DNA from: Sandaracinaceae bacterium
Lineage (GTDB): Bacteria > Myxococcota_A > Polyangia > Polyangiales > Houyiibacteriaceae
DNA length: 64,000 nucleotides
Assembly (NCBI GenBank): GCA_020633055.1
Contig: JACKEJ010000005.1
Span: 682,001-746,000 of the forward strand
Direction: 5' to 3'
In this document: piece by piece, positions 56,904 to 64,000 of the stretch
Position numbering within the stretch: position 1 is the stretch's first letter
Layout of the letters: each line of letters begins with the position of its first letter
The notes under the pieces: generated by a model
What the model saw: only the letters and a program-made list of their open reading frames with translations
What the model was told of the DNA's origin: nothing
Databases searched by the model: none
Program-made: the position numbers and the translations under genes

Positions 56904-57886
56904 CCGTCATCAGCACCCCAGCCACCCCAGCCACCCCAGCCACCCCATCGACGCCGAGCGTCGACTCCCCGGCAGCCGTCACCACGGGAGACGTCAGCGC
57001 GACGGAACGCGCTCGGGCGACGCCCGTGAACACGTCGCCGCAGGCCCTCGCGGCATCGCCCCCGCTGAGTCGTTCGATCCCCTCGGGACAGATCCGGCCA
57101 GGCGACCTGGAGGCCGCGGTCACCGCGCTCAACGCGGTCATGGACGGCTTCGGTTCGTTGCTGCTGACGCAACAGCAGCTGCGCCAGGAGGGGGTCGCGC
57201 GGGGCACGGACGCGGCCGCCGCAGGAGAACGCACCGCCGAGAGCGCGCTCGAGCGTCAGCGTGAGGCCATGGAAGCCATGCAGCGTGCACAGCGCCGCGC
57301 CCGCGGTCTGCTGCGAAGGGCCCCGCGTTGGGTCAAGAAGCTGGTCGCCGGGATCATCACGGCGGCCGGCGCAGTGGCGGGGGCCTTCACGGGCGGTGTC
57401 GCCGCGGGGCTGGCCGTCGCAGGCGCGGTCCTCATCCTGGCGGGCGACGCGGTGTCCAAGCTGCTGGTGAAGGCCGGCATGGACCCTGAGAAGGCAGCCT
57501 GGGTGGGATTCGCGGTGAAGCTCGTCGGCGCCGCCTTGTCGTTCGGCGCGGGCTTCGCAGGTGGCGCGACGTCGGCGGCCACGTCCGCGATGGCCGTACG
57601 TGACGGCATCACGCTCGCCACACGCATCATCAGCACGGCGAACGCGCTGGCAGACCTCGGCACCGGGACGGCTGCCGCCGTGTTCACGTTCCAGGCGAGC
57701 GAGGCGAGCGCGGACGCCGACGCTGCCGGGCTCGACATCGAGCTGGCGAACGACGACCAGCAGGACGCCGTGGAGGCGATGCGCGACGCGCATCAGACCT
57801 ACCAGCGTGTCCTCCAGCGGATGCAGTCGTGGCTGAGCAGCCAACAAGAGACGCGGCAAGCGCTCGTCGCTCAGCTCAGCGCCTGA
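56900..57886 (+). CDS. Type III secretion translocon pore protein, YopB/SipB/SseC-like (SctE)
   Basis: A 328-residue protein without a signal peptide. The N-terminus has TPA repeats coded by a 9-base tandem repeat (56914-56949). A coiled-coil region (ALERQREAMEAMQRAQRRAR) comes first. Then the hallmark of SctE translocators: a basic stretch and the glycine-rich helix LVAGIITAAGAVAGAFTGGV, and, after a short link, KLLVKAGMDPEKAAWVGFAV with a second hydrophobic helix (LVGAALSFGAGFAGG). A C-terminal helical region ends in coils. SipB/YopB/SseC share the kilgwivtivsvvaaaftGG-type segment. It would insert into a target membrane. Overlap with the TPR chaperone gene supports this. Confidence 0.75.
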   Translation: MTVISTPATPATPATPSTPSVDSPAAVTTGDVSATERARATPVNTSPQALAASPPLSRSIPSGQIRPGDLEAAVTALNAVMDGFGSLLLTQQQLRQEGVARGTDAAAAGERTAESALERQREAMEAMQRAQRRARGLLRRAPRWVKKLVAGIITAAGAVAGAFTGGVAAGLAVAGAVLILAGDAVSKLLVKAGMDPEKAAWVGFAVKLVGAALSFGAGFAGGATSAATSAMAVRDGITLATRIISTANALADLGTGTAAAVFTFQASEASADADAAGLDIELANDDQQDAVEAMRDAHQTYQRVLQRMQSWLSSQQETRQALVAQLSA

Positions 57887-57978
57887 CGCCCGCCAACGCC
57901 GGCCGCCGCGGGGGCGGCCCCGCCCAACCGATTGAACCTCACCATCATCCTCACACCGTCCTTGCTCAAAGGCAGCTC

Positions 57979-58599
57979 ATGACCCACATCGCTTCGACCC
58001 CTCCTCCGGCTCACCCACCTCGCACCGACACCCCCGTCGCGCCTCTCCCGATCGCCAACGATGGCGGCATCGAGGGGATCCTGATGCAACTCGACGAGCA
58101 GGCGCGGCGCGCGCGCGACCTTCGCAACGACGCGCGAGACGCACGACGTGCGGTGCAGGCCAAGGGCATCCGTCAGGCACGCAAGGGCGCGCGCTTGTCG
58201 CTCGCGGCGAGCCTCGTGAAGCAAGCTGGCACCGCCGCGGCCCGCCTCGCGCAGAGCGCGTCGAGCCGCGGCGACACGAACGATGCCGGCGCGACGAGTA
58301 CCGGGAACGGAGGAGCGGCCGTGGGTGGAGCGAGTGGGCCGTCGCGCACGGGAACCGCTTGGGCCGAAGCGGGTGCGGCGGCCGCCGAGGCCAGCGGATC
58401 ACTTCTCGAGCACGCTGCCACGCGCGCCGAGCTTCGTCGGGACACCTCGGAGCACATCGCGCAGACGTTCGGGGACGTCGCCGACGACGCCGAGAACGGA
58501 GCCCAGGACGCGCGCCAGATGCTCGACCGCGCTCGGCAGCACCTCGACGCCGTCCTTGCAGCGCGGCGTGAGGCGGAGGCTGCGATCCTGCGCGGTTGA
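57979..58599 (+). CDS. YopD/SseD-like second translocator candidate (SctB)
   Basis: A 206-residue helical protein without a signal peptide. A Pro/Thr-rich start leads to LMQLDEQARRARDLRNDARD and a weakly hydrophobic Ala-rich helix (LSLAASLVKQAGTAAARLAQ). A Gly/Ser-rich linker (about 90-125) precedes a C-terminal coiled-coil (AQTFGDVADDAENGAQDARQ). The position after SctE is that of yopD/sseD. The sequence resemblance is only in layout, so it is a candidate. It follows the upstream gene by 92 bases and lacks an obvious strong ribosome binding site. Confidence 0.55.
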   Translation: MTHIASTPPPAHPPRTDTPVAPLPIANDGGIEGILMQLDEQARRARDLRNDARDARRAVQAKGIRQARKGARLSLAASLVKQAGTAAARLAQSASSRGDTNDAGATSTGNGGAAVGGASGPSRTGTAWAEAGAAAAEASGSLLEHAATRAELRRDTSEHIAQTFGDVADDAENGAQDARQMLDRARQHLDAVLAARREAEAAILRG

Positions 58600-58657
58600 G
58601 AGCCACCACGAGGCGTTCGGGGTGAGAGCCGGATGTGCGTGGAGCGACGCTCGATGC

Positions 58658-59296
58658 TCAGACCCGCTGTCCCTGGCTCCGCCGGTGGGGAACGCGGCCG
58701 ACGACTCGTGCGCCAGAGCTGAGCGTACGGATCTGCGGCCCGTAGTAGACCCCGGCGGCGCAGGCGCGCTCGAAGTACCCTGGCGGCAGCGGCTCGAGGT
58801 ACTCGTCGAGCGTCCCCGCGTGCACGTGTCGCTCGAGCGACGCAAAAGCAGCGCTCCCTTGACGTGCGCTGACGCGCGGCTCCTGACCCGCCCGTGGCGG
58901 CAGCGGCGACAAGCCACAGAGCTCCTCCCCCACGAGCACCTCGCGCTCGTCCGAGCGAAACAGGCGAAGCGCGGCGCGCCCGTCGGAGATCCGCGCGAGG
59001 GCGTCTGCAATCCGAGCTTCGGCGTCGAGGGTGTCGGAGAGCCAGGGCTCGGGGAGGGCCGCGATGGGCAGCGCTTCGAGACCCAGGCTGGCGACCGAGA
59101 GGCGCAGCGCGGGCTCGTCCGAGGCCGACACGAACGGCCTTGGATGGTCCGGCATGGCGCGCGTGGTGAGCCACGAGAAGTGTGCGCCACGCAGCAGGGC
59201 CCACTCGCCGCCCGCCCAGACGGCCTGACCAGCGCGCGCGTCGAGCTCGCGTGCGAGCGCCTGGAAGTCGATGGTCCCGGAGTCTTCCTTGCTCAT
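58658..59296 (-). CDS. Hypothetical protein next to the translocon operon
   Basis: A 212-residue soluble protein starting MSKEDSGTIDFQALARELDA. It has LRLFRSDEREVLVGEELCGL, and later YLEPLPPGYFERACAAGVYY. No family is recognised. It converges on the translocon operon, with 58 bases between the stops. A role as effector, chaperone or unrelated gene cannot be separated. Confidence 0.6.
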   Translation of the reverse strand: MSKEDSGTIDFQALARELDARAGQAVWAGGEWALLRGAHFSWLTTRAMPDHPRPFVSASDEPALRLSVASLGLEALPIAALPEPWLSDTLDAEARIADALARISDGRAALRLFRSDEREVLVGEELCGLSPLPPRAGQEPRVSARQGSAAFASLERHVHAGTLDEYLEPLPPGYFERACAAGVYYGPQIRTLSSGARVVGRVPHRRSQGQRV

Positions 59297-59524
59297 GCAC
59301 ACGTCCTTGCGAAGAGGAGCGGCGTGTTGGAGTGAGTGCGGGCCGCGACCGAGGCTCCGCTATGCCGTGTCCCGCGAGCCCCCGTCAAGACCCAGCATGA
59401 GCAGTCGTCTGCCCACGTGCGGGCCGTGCCCAGACGATCGGCAGGAGCGCGGCGTTCCTCGGGGGGCACGCTCACGGAGTGGCACGCCTTGCCGCGACCC
59501 GCGCGGTCGCGTAACCCCAGGGCC

Positions 59525-60193
59525 ATGCAACTCAGCGAGCTCAAGTGGGACGCGGCGGGCCTCGTCACCGTCGTGGTCCAAGACCAGGCCACGGGGGAGA
59601 TCCGCATGGTGGCGCACGCGAACCGCGAGGCGCTGGACGCCACCCTCGCGACCGGACAGGCGCACTTCTACAGCCGCTCGCGCGCATCCCTGTGGCTGAA
59701 GGGCGAGACGAGCGGCCACACCATCGCCGTGAGCGAGGTGTGGGCCGACTGCGACGCGGACGCGGTGCTCTACCTGGCAGCTCCAGCGGGCCCCAGCTGC
59801 CACACGGGACGTGACACGTGCTTCTTCCGGCGCGTCACGGCAGAGGGAATCCAGGACGAGCCCCACCGACACGGACAGCCCACGTTGCTCGCGTTGGAGG
59901 GGGCGCTGGCCCAGCGCGCGTCGTCCACCGCCGACAAGAGCTACACCAAGTCGCTGTTGGTGAAGGGCGCCGCCAAGATCGGCGAGAAGATCCGCGAGGA
60001 GGCGGACGAAGTCAGCGTCGCGATCGCCGAGGAGTCCGACGACGCCGTGGCGAGCGAGGCGGCCGACGTGCTCTATCACCTCATGGTGGGCCTGCTGCTC
60101 CGCAAGGTGCCGCTACGCCGCGTGCAAGAGGTGCTGGGCGCCCGCTTCGGCGTGTCCGGCCACGTGGAGAAGGCGAGCCGCGTGAAGAGCTGA
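59525..60193 (+). CDS. hisI: Bifunctional phosphoribosyl-AMP cyclohydrolase / phosphoribosyl-ATP pyrophosphatase HisIE
   Basis: A 222-residue histidine-biosynthesis enzyme catalysing steps 2 and 3. The HisI half has VWADCDADAVLYLAAPAGPS and CHTGRDTCFFRR, giving the zinc cysteines. The HisE half has LLVKGAAKIGEKIREEADEV and AADVLYHLMVGLLLRK. The ATG at 59525 is chosen; the frame is open upstream but unconserved. No other his genes are nearby. Confidence 0.93.
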   Translation: MQLSELKWDAAGLVTVVVQDQATGEIRMVAHANREALDATLATGQAHFYSRSRASLWLKGETSGHTIAVSEVWADCDADAVLYLAAPAGPSCHTGRDTCFFRRVTAEGIQDEPHRHGQPTLLALEGALAQRASSTADKSYTKSLLVKGAAKIGEKIREEADEVSVAIAEESDDAVASEAADVLYHLMVGLLLRKVPLRRVQEVLGARFGVSGHVEKASRVKS

Positions 60194-60199
60194 GGGCCG

Positions 60200-61297
60200 T
60201 CAGGGGGTGCGCGGAGCGAACACCGTCACGCCCTCGATGTCGGGAGGTGCGTCGATCTCGCGCACGGGGTGCTCCCCCGTGAAGGGGCGCAGCCACTGGG
60301 GGAGTGGCGTGTCCTCGGCGATGGTCACGTGGAAGTGAAAGTCGTGTAGCGGATTGTGGCGCTGCATGGGCCGCCCGAACGGGGTCACGAGGCCACGCGC
60401 GTCGAACCATGTGTGGAAGCGGTCACGCACCACGGTGTCGTTGTAGTAGATGCGCACGCGCCCCTCGGTGCACACGGCCAGGATACGCGCCAGGGCCTCC
60501 ACGCGGTGCCGCGCATGCTCGATGTTCACGTTCGACATCGTGCGGTAGTTGGGCCGATAGCGACGGGCACCGAGGTTCTCCACCAAGAGCGTGTTCGGCA
60601 GGTACAGGTCGACGTCGACGCCCGTCTTGTGCGTCATGTGACGCGGCCCGGGTGCGTCGAGGTCACCGATGAGCAGCTCCTGGTTCGGGAAGCGCTGCCG
60701 GAACGCATAGGCGGTCGCCAAGAGGACGCCCACCAAGGCGGGGCGCCCCCAGGTGTGCTCGTCGATCGTGTTGCGCCAGCGCGTGTAGAGCCCCTGCGCG
60801 TCCGTCGTGCCGGGCATGGCCCACTTGCACTCGGGGTACGAGGCGCCGGCGGCGCAGGCCGCGGGCCGCGCGATGGCCATGGGCGGGATGCGGCACACGA
60901 TCTCCGAGTCCCACGCGAGGGGCTCGCCAGGCTCCGCCGTGTCCGTCGCGGCAGGGGTGCCCGCAGGCTCTCCCCCCGCGGCGTGTGGGGTCGCCCCCTC
61001 CGCGCTCCGCTCGTCGCGCTCGGTGTCGCTCGTGCCAGCGCCCTCGCCAGCGCCCTCGGCCCCGGGCGCGCCGCTCGCACCCACCTGCTCGCCGCCCCCG
61101 AGGGTTCCCTCGCCCGAAGCCTCATCACTTGACGCTCCCGGACCGTGGCCGTTCTCCCCGGGGTCCGTGGAGCGGGCGTCACCGCCACATGCGGCCACCA
61201 CCAGCAGGGCGCTGATCAGGCAGAGCCACAACGCACTGCGTCGCCCCGGTCTGTCGGCGCGCGGTTGGGCTCTCGTCTCGAACGTACGACGCTGCAT
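60200..61297 (-). CDS. Penicillin-insensitive murein endopeptidase-like lipoprotein (MepA/M74)
   Basis: A 365-residue exported protein. The lipoprotein signal is LCLISALLVVAACGG. A long Gly/Ala/Glu-rich linker follows. The C-terminal metallopeptidase domain has HMTHKTGVDVDLYLP (HxxHxxGxDVD) and HDFHFHVTI, the zinc ligands of the MepA/LAS group. It would cut cross-links in peptidoglycan in the periplasm. It starts four bases after pth and is in its transcript. It converges on hisIE, with six bases between the stops. Confidence 0.88.
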   Translation of the reverse strand: MQRRTFETRAQPRADRPGRRSALWLCLISALLVVAACGGDARSTDPGENGHGPGASSDEASGEGTLGGGEQVGASGAPGAEGAGEGAGTSDTERDERSAEGATPHAAGGEPAGTPAATDTAEPGEPLAWDSEIVCRIPPMAIARPAACAAGASYPECKWAMPGTTDAQGLYTRWRNTIDEHTWGRPALVGVLLATAYAFRQRFPNQELLIGDLDAPGPRHMTHKTGVDVDLYLPNTLLVENLGARRYRPNYRTMSNVNIEHARHRVEALARILAVCTEGRVRIYYNDTVVRDRFHTWFDARGLVTPFGRPMQRHNPLHDFHFHVTIAEDTPLPQWLRPFTGEHPVREIDAPPDIEGVTVFAPRTP

Positions 61298-61300
61298 GGC

Positions 61301-61858
61301 TCAGGCCCCGTGATAGCGGTTCATGGCTGCGGTCGCACCCTCGAGCAGCGCAGCCTCCACCATGTCGCAGGCGCGCTCGACGACGTCCCCCAGCTCTGCG
61401 CGCTCGCTGGCGTCGAAGTCGCTCAACACATGCGACTCGGTGCGCGCGGATGGTCGACCGATGCCCACGCGCACGCGCACGAAGCCGTTGCCGCCGCAGC
61501 GCTGCACCATCGACTTGAGCCCGTTGTGGCCCGCCGTGCCGCCGCCGACCTTGATGCGCACGACCCCGAACGCCAGATCGAGCTCGTCGTGCACGCACAG
61601 CACGCGCTCGAGCGGCACCTTGTAGAACGTCATGGCAGGCTGCACCGACTCGCCGCTCAGGTTCATGAAGGTCTGCGGCTTGAGCAGCACCACGTCCTGT
61701 TGCTGCAGCAGCCCCTTGGTGGTCTCGGCCTTGAACTTCTCGCGGAAGGCGGGCGCCGACCAGCGCGTGGCGAGCCGGTCCACGACCATGAACCCGACGT
61801 TGTGACGATTGCCGCTGTACTTCGGCCCGGGGTTCCCGAGCCCGACCACCAAGTGCAT
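61301..61858 (-). CDS. pth: Peptidyl-tRNA hydrolase
   Basis: A 185-residue enzyme that frees tRNA from stalled peptidyl-tRNA. VVGLGNPGPKYSGNRHNVGF carries the catalytic His. LCVHDELDLAFGVVRIKVGG provides the Asp, and TAGHNGLKSM the further signature. It lies between rplY and the mepA-like gene in the common rplY-pth order. A terminator-like hairpin sits 34 bases before its start. Confidence 0.97.
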   Translation of the reverse strand: MHLVVGLGNPGPKYSGNRHNVGFMVVDRLATRWSAPAFREKFKAETTKGLLQQQDVVLLKPQTFMNLSGESVQPAMTFYKVPLERVLCVHDELDLAFGVVRIKVGGGTAGHNGLKSMVQRCGGNGFVRVRVGIGRPSARTESHVLSDFDASERAELGDVVERACDMVEAALLEGATAAMNRYHGA

Positions 61859-61891
61859 GCCCGCCGTCCTAGCGAAACGGTCTGAAAACGA

Positions 61892-61924
61892 AGAGGGCGG
61901 CGCCGTTCCCAGCCGCCGCCCTCT
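61892..61924 (-). terminator. Terminator or attenuator between rplY and pth
   Basis: AGAGGGCGGCG pairs perfectly with CGCCGCCCTCT (11 base pairs, 11-base loop). On the minus strand it is followed by TCGTTTTC. It lies about 40 bases beyond the rplY stop. It may end rplY transcripts and so set the rplY/pth ratio. Confidence 0.7.
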
Positions 61925-61963
61925 GGCCTGTCGCGACGGGCTGCCACGCAGCCCGCCGTGGGA

Positions 61964-62590
61964 TCACTTCTTCTTCTTGCCGCCCGCAGCCGCCGCAGCC
62001 GCAGCCGCCGCAGCCGCCTCGGCCGCCGCGATCGCGCGACGGTTCTCCTGGATGGAGACCAGCGTGCGGTCCTCGGGCAGGGTGCAGGTCACGCCGTCCG
62101 CGAGCTGCAGGTCCTTCACCGTGATGGAGCCGCCCACGTCGAGGTTGGTGACGTCGAGCAGGATCTCCTCGGGGATGATCGTGGGCGGCGCCAAGAGCGG
62201 CACCGTGCGCAGGGTCACGTTGAGCAGACCGCCCTTGACCACGCCCTTGGCGCGGCCGGTGGTGGCGAGCGGCACGGAGACCTTGACGGGCACCTCGGCC
62301 TTCACGCTCAGGAAGTCCACGTGCAGCAGCTCACGCGACACGGGGTCGACCTCGAGGTCGCGCACCATCACCAGGGCCTGCTTGCCCCCGAAGGTGAGGT
62401 CGTACGCGACGTTACGGCCGCGCTTGCTGCGCAGCCCCTTGAGGACTTCCGTGGGGTTCAGCGTGAGCGACGTCGGCTCGATTCCCGGTCCGTAGACGAC
62501 CGCGGGGATCTTGCCACTTGCACGTAGCCGACGAGCTGGCCCCTTTCCGCTCTCTGTGCGGACCTCAGCCTGCAGCGCCATCGTTTCCAT
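61964..62590 (-). CDS. rplY: 50S ribosomal protein L25 (Ctc/TL5 long form)
   Basis: A 208-residue long-form L25, which binds 5S rRNA. It begins MALQAEVRTESGKGPARRLR, with KIPAVVYGPG and LHVDFLSVKAEVPVKVSVPL, and has the C-terminal TL5 extension. It ends in an Ala run with KKKK. ATG at 62590 has AGGAG 11 bases upstream; the ATG at 62581 is the more usual start. Followed by a terminator-like hairpin, then pth. Confidence 0.95.
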   Translation of the reverse strand: METMALQAEVRTESGKGPARRLRASGKIPAVVYGPGIEPTSLTLNPTEVLKGLRSKRGRNVAYDLTFGGKQALVMVRDLEVDPVSRELLHVDFLSVKAEVPVKVSVPLATTGRAKGVVKGGLLNVTLRTVPLLAPPTIIPEEILLDVTNLDVGGSITVKDLQLADGVTCTLPEDRTLVSIQENRRAIAAAEAAAAAAAAAAAGGKKKK

Positions 62591-62664
62591 GATTCGATTC
62601 TCTCCTGATTTGCGTGAAGCTCGACCGCGCCGAACAACCGGACGCGGCGAAGGTTGGGGTGCGC

Positions 62665-63606
62665 TCAGACGAAGAGCGAGCTCACCGAGTCGCTATGGTG
62701 GATCCGCTTGATGGCCTCGCCAAGCAGACGCGCCATGCTGAGCACCCGGAACTTGCCGGTGGCCACGGCGGCGGCCGACAGCGGGATGGTGTCGGTCACG
62801 ATCACCTCGTCCAAGCACGAGGCGGCGATGCGCTCGACCGCGGGGCCCGACAGCACCGCGTGGGTGGCCGCCGCGAGCACGCGCTTGGCCCCCTTGTCGG
62901 ACAGGGCCTTGGCCGCGTTGGTGAGCGTCCCGGCCGTGTCGATCATGTCGTCCAGGATGACGCAGTCGCGGTCGCGCACGTCCCCGATGATGTGCATGAC
63001 CTCGCTCACCCCGGCGCGCTCACGGCGCTTGTCGATGATGGCCAGGTCCGCACCCAGACGCTTGGCGTAGGCACGGGTGCGCTCCACCCCACCCGCGTCC
63101 GGCGAGACGTAGACGGGCGGCTCGTCGAAGCGCGGCCGGAGGTGCTCGAGGAACACCGGCATGGCGAACAGGTGATCGAATGGCACGTCGAAGAAGCCCT
63201 GGATCTGGGCTGCGTGCAGGTCGATGGCGACGACGCGGTTGATGCCCGACGCGCTCAGCAGGTCCGCCACGAGCTTGGCGGTGATGGGGGTGCGCGGTGC
63301 GGCCTTGCGGTCCTGGCGCGCGTATCCGTAATAAGGAAGCACGGCGGTGATGGAGCCGGCCGAGGCGCGCTTGAGGGCGTCCGCCATGACCAGCAGCTCC
63401 ATCAGGTGCTCGTTCACCGGGGCGCAGGTGGGCTGGACGACGTACACGTCCACGCCACGGACGTTCTCCTGGATCTCCGCGAAGACCTCGCCGTCGGAGA
63501 AGCGCGGCGTGCGGCAGCGCCCCAGCGGGAGGTCCAGATACTTGGCGATCTCCTTCGCGAGCTCCGGATGAGCGCTGCCCGTGAAGACGCACGTGGACTT
63601 GAGCAT
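62665..63606 (-). CDS. prs: Ribose-phosphate pyrophosphokinase
   Basis: A 313-residue enzyme making PRPP for nucleotide, His and Trp synthesis. MLKSTCVFTGSAHPELAKEI leads to RFSDGEVFAEIQENVRG, PYYGYARQDRK, AIDLHAAQIQGFFDVPFDHL and the PRPP loop CVILDDMIDTAGTLTNAA. AAGGAAAG lies 5 bases before the ATG at 63606. Length is typical. It is upstream of rplY on the same strand (74 bases), the usual prs-rplY-pth arrangement. Confidence 0.97.
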   Translation of the reverse strand: MLKSTCVFTGSAHPELAKEIAKYLDLPLGRCRTPRFSDGEVFAEIQENVRGVDVYVVQPTCAPVNEHLMELLVMADALKRASAGSITAVLPYYGYARQDRKAAPRTPITAKLVADLLSASGINRVVAIDLHAAQIQGFFDVPFDHLFAMPVFLEHLRPRFDEPPVYVSPDAGGVERTRAYAKRLGADLAIIDKRRERAGVSEVMHIIGDVRDRDCVILDDMIDTAGTLTNAAKALSDKGAKRVLAAATHAVLSGPAVERIAASCLDEVIVTDTIPLSAAAVATGKFRVLSMARLLGEAIKRIHHSDSVSSLFV

Positions 63607-63879
63607 CGGGCTTTCCTTGAAGGTGTTCACGGCGGTCGATTCCTGGGCTGCGCGGCGCGCAGGGGGCACTGCGGGACGCTCGGGGAGACGGGGGGCGGGC
63701 GTAGCAACAGCGGCCTTCCGTGTCAACCGCGGGGCCCGCGCGTTGGGACGTGACGCCCCCTCGTTCCTGTGTAACGGTCGCCCCTCATTCGAGCCGCCAC
63801 CCCCCGGCGGACGACGTGGGTTGAGCCGGAGGGCCACCTGCGGTAGATCTCGCCGTCCCGCTTCCCGGGGTAGATACCC

Positions 63880-64000
63880 ATGACCGTCACCGTCACGCTC
63901 CTCACCGACCGAAACGCGTTCCACGAGACATGGCGTGCAGCGCTCGAAGCCGCAGGGTTGAGCGTGAACACGCTGGCCCCCGACGCGCTCGGCTCGCTGA
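63880..64000 (+). CDS. Partial open frame leaving the window
   Basis: An ATG at 63880 opens at least 40 codons up to the window edge without a stop (MTVTVTLLTDRNAFHETWRA and so on). The alternation of a hydrophobic strand and a helix is receiver-like, but too little is present to name it. It is divergent from prs, with a 273-base spacer in which no tRNA or clear promoter was seen. Confidence 0.5.
   Translation, partial: MTVTVTLLTDRNAFHETWRAALEAAGLSVNTLAPDALGSL

Overview
The window is about 64 kb of very GC-rich, densely coding chromosomal DNA. It fits a large-genome Myxococcota bacterium, most likely of the Sandaracinus/Polyangiales type. This is inferred from the very high third-position GC, an AgmX/PglI-type C-terminal domain, lipoproteins rich in thrombospondin-type-3 and MopE-like repeats, a DUF2378/TIGR02265-like protein and SUMF1-fold lipoproteins. 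No rRNA, tRNA, CRISPR array, insertion sequence or prophage was recognised.

Layout. 0-8.6 kb: an MscS channel, a STAS-like protein, an AgmX/PglI-type transducer, a SUMF1-fold protein, a zinc-ribbon membrane protein, an MFS-PlsC fusion and an RHH/GNAT toxin-antitoxin pair. 8.6-13.1 kb: a COG2509 flavoprotein, a GNAT gene remnant, a GH97 glycosidase and a TetR regulator. 13.1-19.8 kb: a palindrome-rich spacer, a receiver-like protein, an SDR enzyme, a second SUMF1-fold protein, era-der and a divergent RlmN-like radical SAM enzyme. 19.9-24.1 kb: a 1380-residue lipoprotein with TSP3, VWA and MopE-like repeats. 24.3-27.6 kb: pdhA-pdhB-pdhC. 27.8-34.3 kb: an esterase, a zinc-ribbon protein, ClpB, a nested inverted repeat, a CPBP protease and a patatin that lacks its catalytic residues. 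34.4-36.1 kb: a collagen-like lipoprotein overlapping a 2OG-Fe(II) oxygenase, facing a second PKHD-type hydroxylase. 36.1-53.9 kb: WS/DGAT, secreted lipoproteins, a GMC oxidoreductase, SMI1/KNR4, a membrane glycosyltransferase-like protein, regulators, a thiolase, a GNAT-nitrilase fusion and a PilZ-like protein. 54-55.4 kb: rarA. 55.6-58.6 kb: a type III secretion translocon-like operon. 59.5-64 kb: hisIE, then rplY-pth-mepA and prs on the minus strand, and an open frame leaving the window.

How genes work together. Era and Der (ribosome assembly), RlmN-like (RNA methylation), ClpB, Pth, L25 and Prs form the housekeeping core. pdhABC encodes a complete E1/E2 pyruvate dehydrogenase set; no E3 is present here. 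The two most interesting groups are (1) a five-gene operon at 55.6-58.6 kb in the order small protein, tip-like protein, short TPR chaperone, YopB/SseC-like two-helix translocator, YopD/SseD-like protein, which matches lcrGVH-yopBD and SPI-2 sseA-B-sscA-sseC-D, with no injectisome genes nearby; and (2) a collagen-like lipoprotein translationally overlapping a prolyl-hydroxylase-like oxygenase. Both functional readings are inferences from sequence pattern and gene order; no searches were run.
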